From assembly GCA_963966185.1 (NCBI GenBank), contig CAWZYM010000311.1:212501-276500 (forward strand): a DNA stretch of 64,000 nt, written 5' to 3'. The notes below the pieces were generated by a model. It saw only the letters and a program-made list of their open reading frames with translations. It was not told where the DNA came from and made no database searches. Made by a program: the position numbers and the translations under genes. Origin of the DNA: Rhabditoides inermis (Eukaryota; Nematoda; Chromadorea; Rhabditida; Rhabditidae). Positions 35,865 through 45,763 of the stretch are shown here, one piece after another. Each line of letters opens with the position of its first letter. The first letter of the stretch is position 1.

Positions 35865-36325
35865 GCCTGATGAAATGTACTGCTCGTTTCTATTTCCTCT
35901 CAGCCTATTCGCTCGACACACGGTAACACAAAAGTACAGTATACTCACCCAGCAGAGTCAAGAGTACGGTATGACGGAAGGTGAGAGTAGCGTGAGTCGC
36001 AACATTGGAATACAAACTGAGCAGACAGTCCGTATGCGTGCTTATATTCGAATGTCGACAGATCTTGACGTTATCTCGCCGTGTCCAGCCAACATCCACA
36101 AAAAGAGGCTACAAAAACGCGCTTATCAGCGGGGCTTTGGACGTGGGAGCAGTGGAATATTGCATTGTAGAGGCAACCGGGGGTCAAGTGTGCGCGTTTA
36201 CGTTTTGACACAATCAGGTCACGACATGGAGATCATTTTTTGCACTTTTCTGTTGATGAGTGCAGATGGCGAGGGAATGAATTCATTTTTGCCCAGAGAC
36301 GCGCCACCGAGTGGCAGCGACAGCG

Positions 36326-37021
36326 ATGCAGGTATCTTTTCCTCCCTCCCTCCCTCCCTTCCTTCCTCCCTTCCTCTCTCCCTCCCTCTCCAGCCTCGCT
36401 GTCTCCGCTGTGGCAGCGAGAAGACCGTCCGTCGCTGTCTCTTCTGTCCGGGCGAGCTATGTCTGCCATGTCACTGGGTACACCACAACGACAAGAGAAC
36501 CAGCACACACAAGACCGAGGTGAGACTCTCTTCCCTCTCTCTCTCTCTCTCTTTCTTTCTCTCTTTCTCTCTCTCTCTCTTTCTTTTTCTCTCTTTCTCT
36601 CTTTCTCTCTTCCTCTCTTTCTCTCTTTCTCTCTTTCTCTCTTTCTCTCTTTCTCTCTTTCTCTCTTTCTCTCTTTCTCTCTTTCTCTCTTTCTCTCTTT
36701 CTCTCTTTCTCTCTTTCTCTCTTTCTCTCTTTCTCTCTTTCTCTCTTTCTCTCTCTCCCCCTCTCTCTACTCTCTATTCCAGACCCTCCCTCTTCTTTCT
36801 GACACTGCCGCTTGCCGCTGTCTCACGCTGTGGGGAGACATGGTACTGTACTCTACCGTAATCCGTAATCCTGGTACCATACCGTATAGGTTGACCCTGT
36901 TGCTTTCTGCACTCGTTGCGGATCGGCGATGTGTGAGGGATGCGGAAAGGAGCATCCTCATAAGAAGGAGATGATCGATCAGGTAGAGAGAGAGAGTAAG
37001 AGGGAGAGAGAGAGGGGGGAG

Positions 37022-37077
<56 letters not shown>

Positions 37078-37336
37078 GCCCCCTTCAGCCGCCTTCCTCT
37101 GCCGTTTGCAGCACTGCCCCCATTGTCAACGCATTCATCCACGGCGCAGTCGCCAGCATGAACAAGGTACTGTAGAATACCGTGAGAAACTTACCGTATA
37201 CCTAGGATCGTCACCAGCCCGCAAAGCTGAAGGAGCAGAAGAAGAAAGAGCGAGAAGAGGCATCGAGTCAATCGGAGAAGGAACAGAAGAGTGACAAGAG
37301 CCAGTCCGGCAAGACACCCAAGAAGAGAAGGTAATA

Positions 37337-37368
<32 letters not shown>

Positions 37369-38856
37369 TTCTCTTTCTCTCTTTCTCTCTTTCTCTCTTT
37401 CTCTCTTTCTCACCTCTTTTTCCTTCCAGCCAACTGCTGATCGCGACTCCGGAAGAGAAGAGGGACACGTACAATCAGGAGTGGTTCCGACAGGCTGCCA
37501 ACACGGATTCCCTCGCTTCTCTGCACAAGGAGAAGGAGAAGAAGCAGAAGGAGAAGGAGCAGGAGATGGAGCAGGAGAAGGAGCAGAATAACAGCCTGAG
37601 AAGGAGGAGGGAGAAGAACAAAGGGCAGAAGGAGAAGGATCGAGAGGAGAGCAGTGAGAAGGGAAAGGAGTTGGAGAAGGAGCAGTGGAAGGAGGAGTAC
37701 ATCCAGTTAAAGAAGGAAAAGGAGGAGCAGAGAAAGAAGATACTCAAGGAGCAGATGGAACAGCTGAGAGCGGAAGAGAAAGAGAGGGAGAGGGAGGAGG
37801 AGCAGAAGGAGAAGGCGAGGGAAATGGAGAAGATAAGGGAACTACGGAAAAAAGAGTCGTGGTCGAAAAGATGGAAGAAAGAAAAGGAAGTAATGAGCTT
37901 GAAAGCTGCTAAGAGCTGGTTTGAGAGAAAGGAGGAGGAGAGGAGGAGGCGGGAGAAGGAGGAGAGAGATCGTGGAAGGGATTCACTCGAAGTATTGGAG
38001 GAGCGGATCCAGGAGAGACAGGAAAAAGAGAAGGAGCAGAGGGAGAAGAGGCAGAAGAGTCAGAATGAGAAAGTGAAGGTGGAAATGGAGCAGAATAGCT
38101 CCTCATCGAAGAAGACGAAGAAGAGGCGTCCGATGCCGATCGACGCCCGTGGAATCTATGACGACGACGGCTACGAGACTCCGCTGAGTATCAAAGACTC
38201 TCTCGCAGTGCTCCAACTACAGAAGAATGCGGCAGTTGAGCGGAGGAGGGAGAAGGAGAAGGGAAGGGAGAAGGGAACGGAGCAGGCGGGCGAGTACTAC
38301 TACGAAGAGCAGATGAAGAAGGTCGAGAACCACCACTTCAATTCGTCCAAGGAGGTAGACCCTCTCTCTCTCCTCTCTCTTCTCTTTCTCTCTTCTCTCT
38401 CTCTCCTCTCTCTCCTCTCTTTCTTTCTCTTTCTCTTTTTTTTTTCTCTCCCCCCCTTTCCAACTGTCTCTTCAGGCAACTGCGGTGGCTGACGCAATGC
38501 GTGCTTGGAGGGACGACGAGAATTCTCGTATCGTAGCTGAGTCTCGAGTGAAGGAACAGAAAGAGAAGTTCAAGAAGTGGATGCGAGACCATTCGAACAA
38601 GAGGGAAGACAGGACACGGAAGGAGAAGGAGAAGGAGCAGAGGGCGGAGATGGAGCAGGCGAGGGAGAAGGAGAAGAGACAGAGGGAGGAGCAGACACCG
38701 GGTAACACTGAAGAGACTGCGAGGATGAAGAAAGCTGTTTGCGAGAAGGAGAAGGGGGTTCGGGAGAAGGAGAAGAGACAGAGGGAGGAGCAGACATCGA
38801 GGAACACTGTAGAGATGGCGAGGATGGAGAAGGAGCAGGAGCAGGGACAGAAGTAG
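36326..38856 (+). CDS. B-box-like zinc-finger protein with a very long charged coiled coil
   Basis: Eight exons (36326-36331, 36394-36519, 36783-36842, 36890-36982, 37089-37166, 37206-37330, 37430-38354, 38476-38856) give 597 aa in one frame. The start is MQ at the last two codons of exon 1; the upstream frame is stopped. Residues 3-45 hold C-x2-C, C-x2-C, C-x2-C and His pairs (RCLRCGSE, RCLFCPGELCLPC, HWVHHNDK), and 60-100 hold FCTRCGSAMCEGCGKEHPHK, both resembling B-boxes. From about residue 150 to the end the protein is almost pure Glu/Lys/Arg/Gln coiled coil. The acceptor at 37088 rather than 37111 is chosen because only it keeps frame. No RING finger is seen, so a TRIM-type ligase is not established. 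Family unknown. Confidence 0.7.
36530..36772. repeat. (TC)n / (CTTTCTCT)n microsatellite array
   Basis: About 240 bases of CT repeat, mostly 8-mers CTTTCTCT, in intron 2 of the B-box gene. A matching (GA)n tract (36985-37075) lies in its intron 4. Confidence 0.95.
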
Positions 38857-40615
38857 AACAACTCGCACTCACACTTATCAGCTTATCACTTATCACTTGA
38901 TACTTGAAATGTTTACAATTGAATACCACAACAGCATTATGAGTTTGGACATTGGAAAGATAAAGATTTGGGAAGAAGTGGGTGTATTTCTTTGAATGAA
39001 TATGGGATATATTCAGTACATGGTGGTGGAAGGTCTTTGGCGACTGCGAGTTGTCGATAGTGATAGAGTGGTCGATTTGACAGTCACTGCATCCGAACCG
39101 CATCTCACAGCATTCAGAAGATCTAGAAGTGCGGCAGTCAGATATCTTCAAGACATTGAATAGTCGACCTCTTCGCAGCTCTCCACTCATCAGAACTACG
39201 GATACCACCAGAGAGAGTGGAAACAACAGCTGCAAGTACTGGTTAAAAGATCAGCAAAAATAGTGAATTTGCATGTTTAGATCGTTTTTGGGAATGTTTC
39301 GACGGCGCGAATTGCGCGCATGGCAGTCATATTTTATGAAAATGACAAGCAGCAAACGCGTTTCGAAGTTTTCACTTCGTCGTAATAAGTACCGTTTTCG
39401 AGTGGACCGCATAGTGCACTCGAACGTGTTTATCACTATGACTGTGTTCAGATAGTTTAAAGCATATGGTATAATCTTATAAGATCTTGAATTTTCACGT
39501 ATGGAATTTAACGCACGAATTTCAGAATGGCATGTTCCTTAAAGTGACATTTTCACTTAAAAATGATATTACACTGATGAAAAGTTAATCGAAACATCAA
39601 ATAACATCTAGTAAGCCTGAAAACTAGAACTTTTTTCATGACTTTAAACTTTTTTTGCCTCAAAAATAGTTGATTTTGAATGCTTTGTGGGTAAAAAGTG
39701 CTGTTATACTCCTTTCCATTTCTCCAGTTCTGAAGGCGTGCGAATAGTGTCGTCGCCTAAAAAACTCTCTCCGCTACGATGCTTTTCATGAAACTTGATC
39801 ACGCGGGAATGGTAGGCAATATTTATCTCTAACATTCTGCGAAAACTGCGTTTTAAAACAATTCGAAATAAGCGACTTAGTTCCTTGACGCAAAGACCAC
39901 CATCGTTGACACCGTTCTAGAACGTGACATTTTTGAAAATCGATTTTCACTAGCAAAGGGAGTGTACACTCTGAATTTCGATGTTGAGTTAGCACCGGGA
40001 TGTGAAAATATGCTGAAAACGATGCAGTTGGCCAAAAATGTCTGCAAGTCAATGTAAATTGACCACAAAAAATGTCAAAATGCAGAAATTCGTGCCAATT
40101 GGTGCCAATTTTCAATGTTCAACAGAATTTTTACATAACTTATAGGTATCTCCGACACATAGTTGTATTGACAAAAGTGCATCATTTTCATCATATTTTC
40201 ACATCCCTGTGCTAACTAAACTTTTAAATTCAGAAAGTACACTCCCTTTAAAATAAAATTTTGATATGAAATTCAGTTTCTAGCAAAAACTTGAGTCGTA
40301 GAAGCCGATAAACACATCTCTATGTGATACGCATCTCGAGTTCAATAGTTACATCCAAAATTTGCAAAGCGCGCTAATTCAAAACAGAAAAAAAATCATT
40401 TTTTTCGATTGCGTATTTTATAAAATTGTCACGTATTATGTGATTTATCTACAGATTGTCGACTGGATTGCATACTCCTTTCAGCTCGAAAAAAAAAGAA
40501 AAAAAAGTGAACATTCTTAGAAACCACCGTAACCTGAATATGCTCATAAACCAATAGTGCGTGAGAGCGTGCTTCTAATGTCAAAGAATACCAGTTATCT
40601 GAAATACATGTGAGA
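38857..40615. other. Intergenic, AT-rich, no gene recognised
   Basis: Between the B-box gene and the receptor gene. Apart from the foldback element (39955-40249) I see only short frames. Confidence 0.55.
39955..40249. repeat. Foldback repeat with ~71-bp inverted arms
   Basis: The left arm (39955-40026) begins AAAGGGAGTGTACACTCTG and includes TTAGCACCGGGATGTGAAAA; the right arm (40179-40249) is its imperfect reverse complement, with TTTTCACATCCCTGTGCTAA and CACTCCCTTT. The loop is about 150 nt. Weaker pairing seems to extend outward. It is likely a MITE or foldback element. Confidence 0.75.
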
Positions 40616-41706
40616 CTAAAAGTCAAAATATTCCAGCCCACGTTTAGCCAGCAACAAATATTGCTCGAACAGTTGTCCACACATCTCGCGTATCTAAAAA
40701 GAATTCAGCAAGTATAAGTTTTCTTTTTTTTACCAGGAACAAAGTTAGAATCACTAATGACTGAATAGGCAGATTAGTTTCTGCACTCAAAAACATATGA
40801 CTATTTCTCCCATTAGATACTGTGTTTTTTCGTTGCAGTTGTATTGTCCGAAAAATAATGATATATATAATAATTGATACTAATAACAGAAAATAATTCA
40901 TGTATTGCAAGATCTGAAACATGCTACATGCGCGAAGAAAAACGCGAAAACATGCTTACTTACATTTCTAATAAATCCAATAGTTTTGATAAGTGTAGAA
41001 AAACTAAAAGCCATTTCCCAAGACAACACAGAATAATTAATTTTCATGCCAGGTGTCAGGAACGCATATATCCATAGAAATGAAATACATAAATAAAATC
41101 GGAAAAGTCTGAATAAGTTATCCGTCATTGTTGCTGGTCTAAAACTTTAAACAACGTAAAAAAAACACTACGTTGAAAATAGGAGTTTGTTCGAAATGGG
41201 AGACACGAAAACGGCAAATCGATGCAGGGCTTTCATAAAGACGAAAAGAAGTTCGCCGGTGTGGAAAATACCCATTATCCATTTCAAACAGAATTGCACT
41301 TGATCGTATGTGTCGAAGGTTCGAAAGCGACCGATGAGATCGTGATATATCCATTTCATCGTCAATCCATCGACAAACAAAGTACCGAACATTCGAAAAA
41401 ACATGTGAAATGCGGTACATAACAGTAGCTGCTTCAAAAGAATCCAGTAAAAGTTATGAACAGGCATTATTTTACAAGACACTGATAACACCGATATTGT
41501 AGAATTCTCACAAGTTTTTTGCTCATCTTTGTTATTATAATTACAACTAATAGAGAAACATTCAAGAATACAGACGACATCTGCCCAATGAACAACGAAT
41601 TTACATAAACGTAAGCATCTTTTGGTATTTTAATAGGGTATATGATTGGATAAACGGTTGACATGATGTAATACTGTGTAACATTGCTCAAAAGTATGGA
41701 AAACAT
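40616..41706 (-). CDS. Serpentine chemoreceptor-like protein (Srx-type), C-terminus unresolved
   Basis: Exons 41512-41706, 41172-41431, 40964-41138 and 40734-40913 join in frame and encode about six hydrophobic segments. Nematode chemoreceptor marks include the TM3 end ALHRFAVFVSPISN, and ETNLPIQSLVILTLF before TM6. After 40734 the model fails. Reading through stops at 40644, splicing to the acceptor near 40692 stops at 40616, and a third frame holds a TM7-like run (CWLNVGWNILTFSL). This looks like a frameshift or a missed exon, so the gene may be a recent pseudogene. Such receptors act in sensory cilia; the ligand cannot be predicted. The Srx class is a tentative choice. Confidence 0.58.
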
Positions 41707-42445
41707 AGTATATAGTATTGTTCAATGTATATGTCTATGTCAAACCCTTGTTTTATATCTTCTCGATATTCGCATGAACGACCACAATTGCGAAATTATG
41801 AAAAAAAATTGAAAAATGCATTACGAAAAACATCTCTCATGAAAATTTTCTTCTTTTCCACATCACGTGCTGAGAGAATATTTTACACGCCACAGTGATT
41901 GGAATAATCATATACATATATAAATGAACATACATTCTCTTTTTAGAGCGTTTTCTCCATCTCCAGACATGGCACCTACATATATACCTCGGTGCCCTCG
42001 AGTTACATGAAAATCACACACATACTAGATTCGTAGTGTTTGTGTGTACATATGTTTTTCTTACACATGTTTTGAGTTGCATGGATTTATTGAGTCGCGA
42101 ATGAGACAACGACCCAGGGCATTGCTCTGTGTTCCGTTTGTAGTCACTTACACATTACCATAACGTCACTTTCTCACTGATGCCGTTATATTTTTGTTTC
42201 TCCCCTTATTTGATAGGATGGCAAAAATATTATAATGTTGTTTTATCAAATGTGATTTGCACTCACGATCTCTCTCTCGGACTCTCTCCCTCTCTCTAAT
42301 TACCGGGGGTACTATTCTAGCCCAGTAGTGTGAGACGAATACACGGGTTCCTCTTTTTTCACCTCCAGTCATGCCACCTTGCATATCTCCGTGCCCTGAG
42401 GGCATGTGAGACATGGGAACATGGACTGACCCAGGTGGGGACAGG

Positions 42446-42453
42446 TATATAAG
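42446..42453 (+). promoter_or_regulatory. TATA box of the 135-aa gene
   Basis: TATATAAG 41 bases before the start codon. The same sequence and spacing are kept in the inverted copy (60885-60892). Confidence 0.7.
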
Positions 42454-42493
42454 TGAGAGGGTGGAGTGAGTGGACAACTGATATCGTCTAGTC

Positions 42494-42734
42494 ATGTCTT
42501 CCGGTCAATACAACATCGCCACAGCTACTGTGATTGGAGAAGACGAGGTGAGCTGAGCTATTATTATTTCTGTGGTTCAACCAATGTTCTTTGTTCATGA
42601 ACAATAATTCAAAATGATCATATGTTTATCTCATAATTACAGTCTTCGATTCCCACCCGTACTCGTCCCTTCGTCCCTCCTATGATGCGGTCGAAGCGAC
42701 TCGGAGTCAGGGCAAAGGTGGGCGTTCTCTCCTT

Positions 42735-42776
<42 letters not shown>

Positions 42777-43113
42777 TCTCTCCCTCTCTCTCCCTCTCTC
42801 TCTCTCTCTCTCCTCTAATCTCCCTCTCTTTCAGCCCCTTTCCATCTCCATTCCTTCTTCCTACTCCCACCGTCTCCTTCATACTTCCGTCACTCGTTCC
42901 ATCCGCCGTCGTCGTCTCGCACAGAACCGTCCGGCCCAGCCCCGCCCTCTCAAGCTCCGCCCCCTGTCTCTGCCCACTCCCGCTTTGGGAATGAGGGATT
43001 CGGAATTTGATGATCTCTTTCCCACTTATCCTGCCCAATCTCTTCTTCCAGAGAAGAAGACTCTCTCTCAGAAAGTCCGAAAACTGCTTGGAAGATTCAA
43101 TGTGAGGAAGTAG
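42494..43113 (+). CDS. Unknown basic 135-aa protein, copy 1
   Basis: Three exons (42494-42547, 42643-42717, 42835-43113) encode 135 aa. The protein is Arg/Pro/Ser-rich: MSSGQYNIATATVIGEDE, a proline block, an Arg cluster (RSIRRRRLAQNRPAQP), DDLFPTYPAQSLLPEKK, and a basic end KVRKLLGRFNVRK. There is no signal peptide or membrane span and I do not recognise it. A TATA box at 42446 and AATAAA at 43157 frame it as a complete transcription unit. The copy at 60135-60844 is nearly identical and keeps frame and exon lengths, which argues for selection on the protein. A decayed third copy is at 57079-57278. Confidence 0.75.
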
Positions 43114-43156
43114 GACGTATTGCTTGTGAAAAATATTGTACAGATTCTAAATATTC

Positions 43157-43162
43157 AATAAA
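43157..43162 (+). terminator. AATAAA polyadenylation signal
   Basis: Canonical hexamer 44 bases after the stop codon of the 135-aa gene. Confidence 0.6.
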
Positions 43163-43678
43163 TATTGTGTTTTAGTGAGATTTGTCTTCACAGTTTGTTG
43201 CGTTGTGCGTAGTGAGACATCAACCAGATCAGTCGTGTACTTTTATTCTTTTTATTTTGATAGTTTGTTTTCTTTACGATGATCTCATTTTTGTTTTTGT
43301 TCTTATATTAGTCAGACTCGATGAAACGGTAGAAAAAAATTGTGCTTCTAATGTTCATTACTTTCAACTCACTATATATGAGAATACGAATAACTGATCT
43401 ACTCCATACTCGTATTAGGATAAATTGATTGAACCAAAATGTATTTCAAGCCAACGTCAGTGTTATTAATATATTTATTTACAATCACTCATGAGAAGTC
43501 TTCACACAGTTATTACCGGTATTAGTACAAATTATACAACATTACACATAATATATAATTGAAATGCGAGATTCGTGATACAAACCTACAAGATTACAAA
43601 TTCTGAGCAAACAAGCCAACAAGATCTTACAACCTGCAAATAATAAAACCTCAAGTCAACAAAGAACAAAACACCCAA

Positions 43679-45352
43679 CTACTGGTAATACTGCTGATGG
43701 CTAGAGTAGAGCGCAGACTCGCCGTGGAAGGTGGGCGGAGACAGTGTGGGCGGGGCGTCGTACATGGGCGGGGACAGAATGGGCGGGGCGAGGTAGGAGG
43801 AGGACTGGGACGCGTATCCCGAAGAGGTGTCCGAGTAGTAGCTGTTGTGGGGGAAGTAGCCAGACTGAGAGACGTCGACAGTCGCCCAACGGTGCGCCTG
43901 CAACCAGACTTGTACGAGACACAAACTTCAAGTCACACCTAACAACATCCTACCTAACATCCTAACCAACAAACTGACCGTGTATTCGGGGGAGTGGTGC
44001 GTGTGCTGACTGGGCAGACTGGGCAGACTGGGCTGCTGGTAGTATGCTGGGTTGGCGAGGGGAAGGGAGGCGGCAGGGATAGCAGAATAGGCAGAGACGC
44101 AGTGGCTGGTGGAATCGAGTGGAGGAGAGGCAGACTGCGAGTGGTGAGACTGCGGCCTGCAATACACCACATACACATTAGCCATAGTATGGATATTATA
44201 TTAGAATCATTCGATTAGATTAATGATTAAGATATTATCTACTACCCCTCGAATCCAATCATCTCTCCAGAACAATCATCTCCCCAGGATCGTTGTTCGG
44301 AGTCAAGCACAAGGTTTGCGCCTACCTCGAGTATACAGTAGTCGAGTGGGGGGAGGGAGTGGAAGAGTATCCACTGCTGCCCCCAGACACGTCAGACGAG
44401 GGCGGGGTGAGAGGATCGAGAGAGGCCCGCCGCTCCGCCCCCTGTTTCCTCTTGCGGCGAGCCTGCACCACTGGTCTCTGCAATCAATATCCATATCCAT
44501 ATCAATATCAATCGATCCGTGTCCACAACAACAACCAGTACAGTATCTGTACAACCACGCACCTTGTTGTTGTGAGCTCGTCGTCCGGTCGCGGCAGTGG
44601 GAGGGGCGGGGGCGGGAGAGGGAGAGGGAGCGGATCGGACAGGCAGTTGAATGCGGCCAGACGACACTCCCTCCAGGTACTCCGACACCACACAGAAACC
44701 ACGCTCCTTGGCTGGAAGACGAGCATGGATGGACGGAGAGAAGAGAAAGGAAAAGAGAGGGGGGAGAGAAAGGAGAGGAGGAATATGCTACCGTATTCGC
44801 ACGGCGTGCGCTCCTTCTGATCCATCTCGACAATCGATGCGCCTGCTTCGACCAGTTTCTTCACAGCATCCAACCGACCCTCTCCTGCCGCCAGAAACAG
44901 GGGAGTACACTCCTAAACAACACACAAATTAGTGAAAACCCATCAGTACTGAAACTCTGTTCACTAACAAAGTCTGGCTTTCTCTCCGAATGACGTCACC
45001 CCAATGACGGCATCTTCCGGCCCACCCACCTCGACATCCTTGACATCTAGCTGAGCACCGACTCCGATGAGATAGTCGAGCATGCGGGCATTGTTCATCT
45101 GGGCAGCATAGTGAAGGGCGGTGCGACCAGTGTAAGCCAGACCGGACTGAAATAGGGAGTGAGAGAGGGGGAGAGGGGGAGAGGGAGAGGGGGAGAGAGG
45201 GAGAGAGGGAGAGGGGAGACACCTACCCTGTCTCCAGGATAGTTGACGTCGCATCCTGCATTGACGAGTTCAGCCGCCACCTCTCCTCCCATCATATCAT
45301 TCTTGGCAATCAGCATCAGAGGAGTGCGGTCATCAGCGTCCACCGCGTCCAT
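43679..45352 (-). CDS. lin-12: Notch C-terminal module: ankyrin repeats 5-7, NLS, degron and tail
   Basis: Begins at ATG 45352 (MDAVDADDRTPLML). It encodes ankyrin repeats 5 (VDADDRTPLMLIAKND...), 6 (GRTALHYAAQMNNARMLDYL) and 7 (CTPLFLAAGEGRLDAVKKLV), a Pro/Ala linker, and a basic cluster ARRKRKQGAERR. DPLTPPSSD follows, fitting the TPPxS phosphodegron read by SEL-10/FBW7, then a Ser/Tyr/Pro/Gln-rich tail ending YSSHQQYYQ. Eight exons. It clearly belongs to the receptor encoded upstream (45764-51380). However, the codon just before this ATG is TAA in frame, and no AG acceptor exists on the coding strand between 45404 and the ATG. As given it therefore needs its own initiation, perhaps after trans-splicing at TTTCTGTACAG (about 45407), or the sequence has an error. 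Confidence 0.8.
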
Positions 45353-45763
45353 TTATAAACGATAGATGCGTCAAATAAATGTCAAGCGTCAATTAAGCAG
45401 ATAGACTCTGTACAGAAACCCTCAACCATGCAACCACGCTACAGTACCAGTACCAGCGCATCCATCCAAAACACACAAGAGTAAAACAAAATAGACAAGA
45501 TAATATGTACTTACTAGAACGAGTCTACGAGTTCTATGTGTGCGTTGATCACTAGATCTCAATTCTCTGTTTCTCCAATTCGGATTCACATAGGTAACCG
45601 TAAACTATACTCATCAGTCATTCAACATATATCAACAACGATTCAGTAACACTAATTTGATCAGTTTGATAGTACACGTTCTGGATAAATGATTGATTGA
45701 ATGATTGATAGTACACGACTCCTCAGCCACAAAATCTATCTACAGCACCCCCTCCCTCCGCAC

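Larger units (their letters stand above)
42023..43165. repeat. Left arm of a large inverted duplication
   Basis: Corresponds in reverse orientation to about 60090-61470. The arms contain one gene each plus promoter and flanking DNA. Flanks match in patches (for example TAGATTCGTAGTG and ACACATGTTTT), and the coding exons match almost throughout. The (TC)n intron differs greatly in length. Confidence 0.85.

Noticed and set aside
35623..36861. 412-codon open frame across a spacer and the CTTT array
   Set aside because: Most of it is translated simple repeat (Leu-Ser-Phe) and the real B-box exons here are in another frame.
37112..37166. Use of the acceptor TTTGCAG at 37111 to make a third zinc-finger motif (HCPHCQRIHP)
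   Set aside because: It shifts the frame relative to the long downstream coiled coil; the acceptor at 37088 keeps frame.
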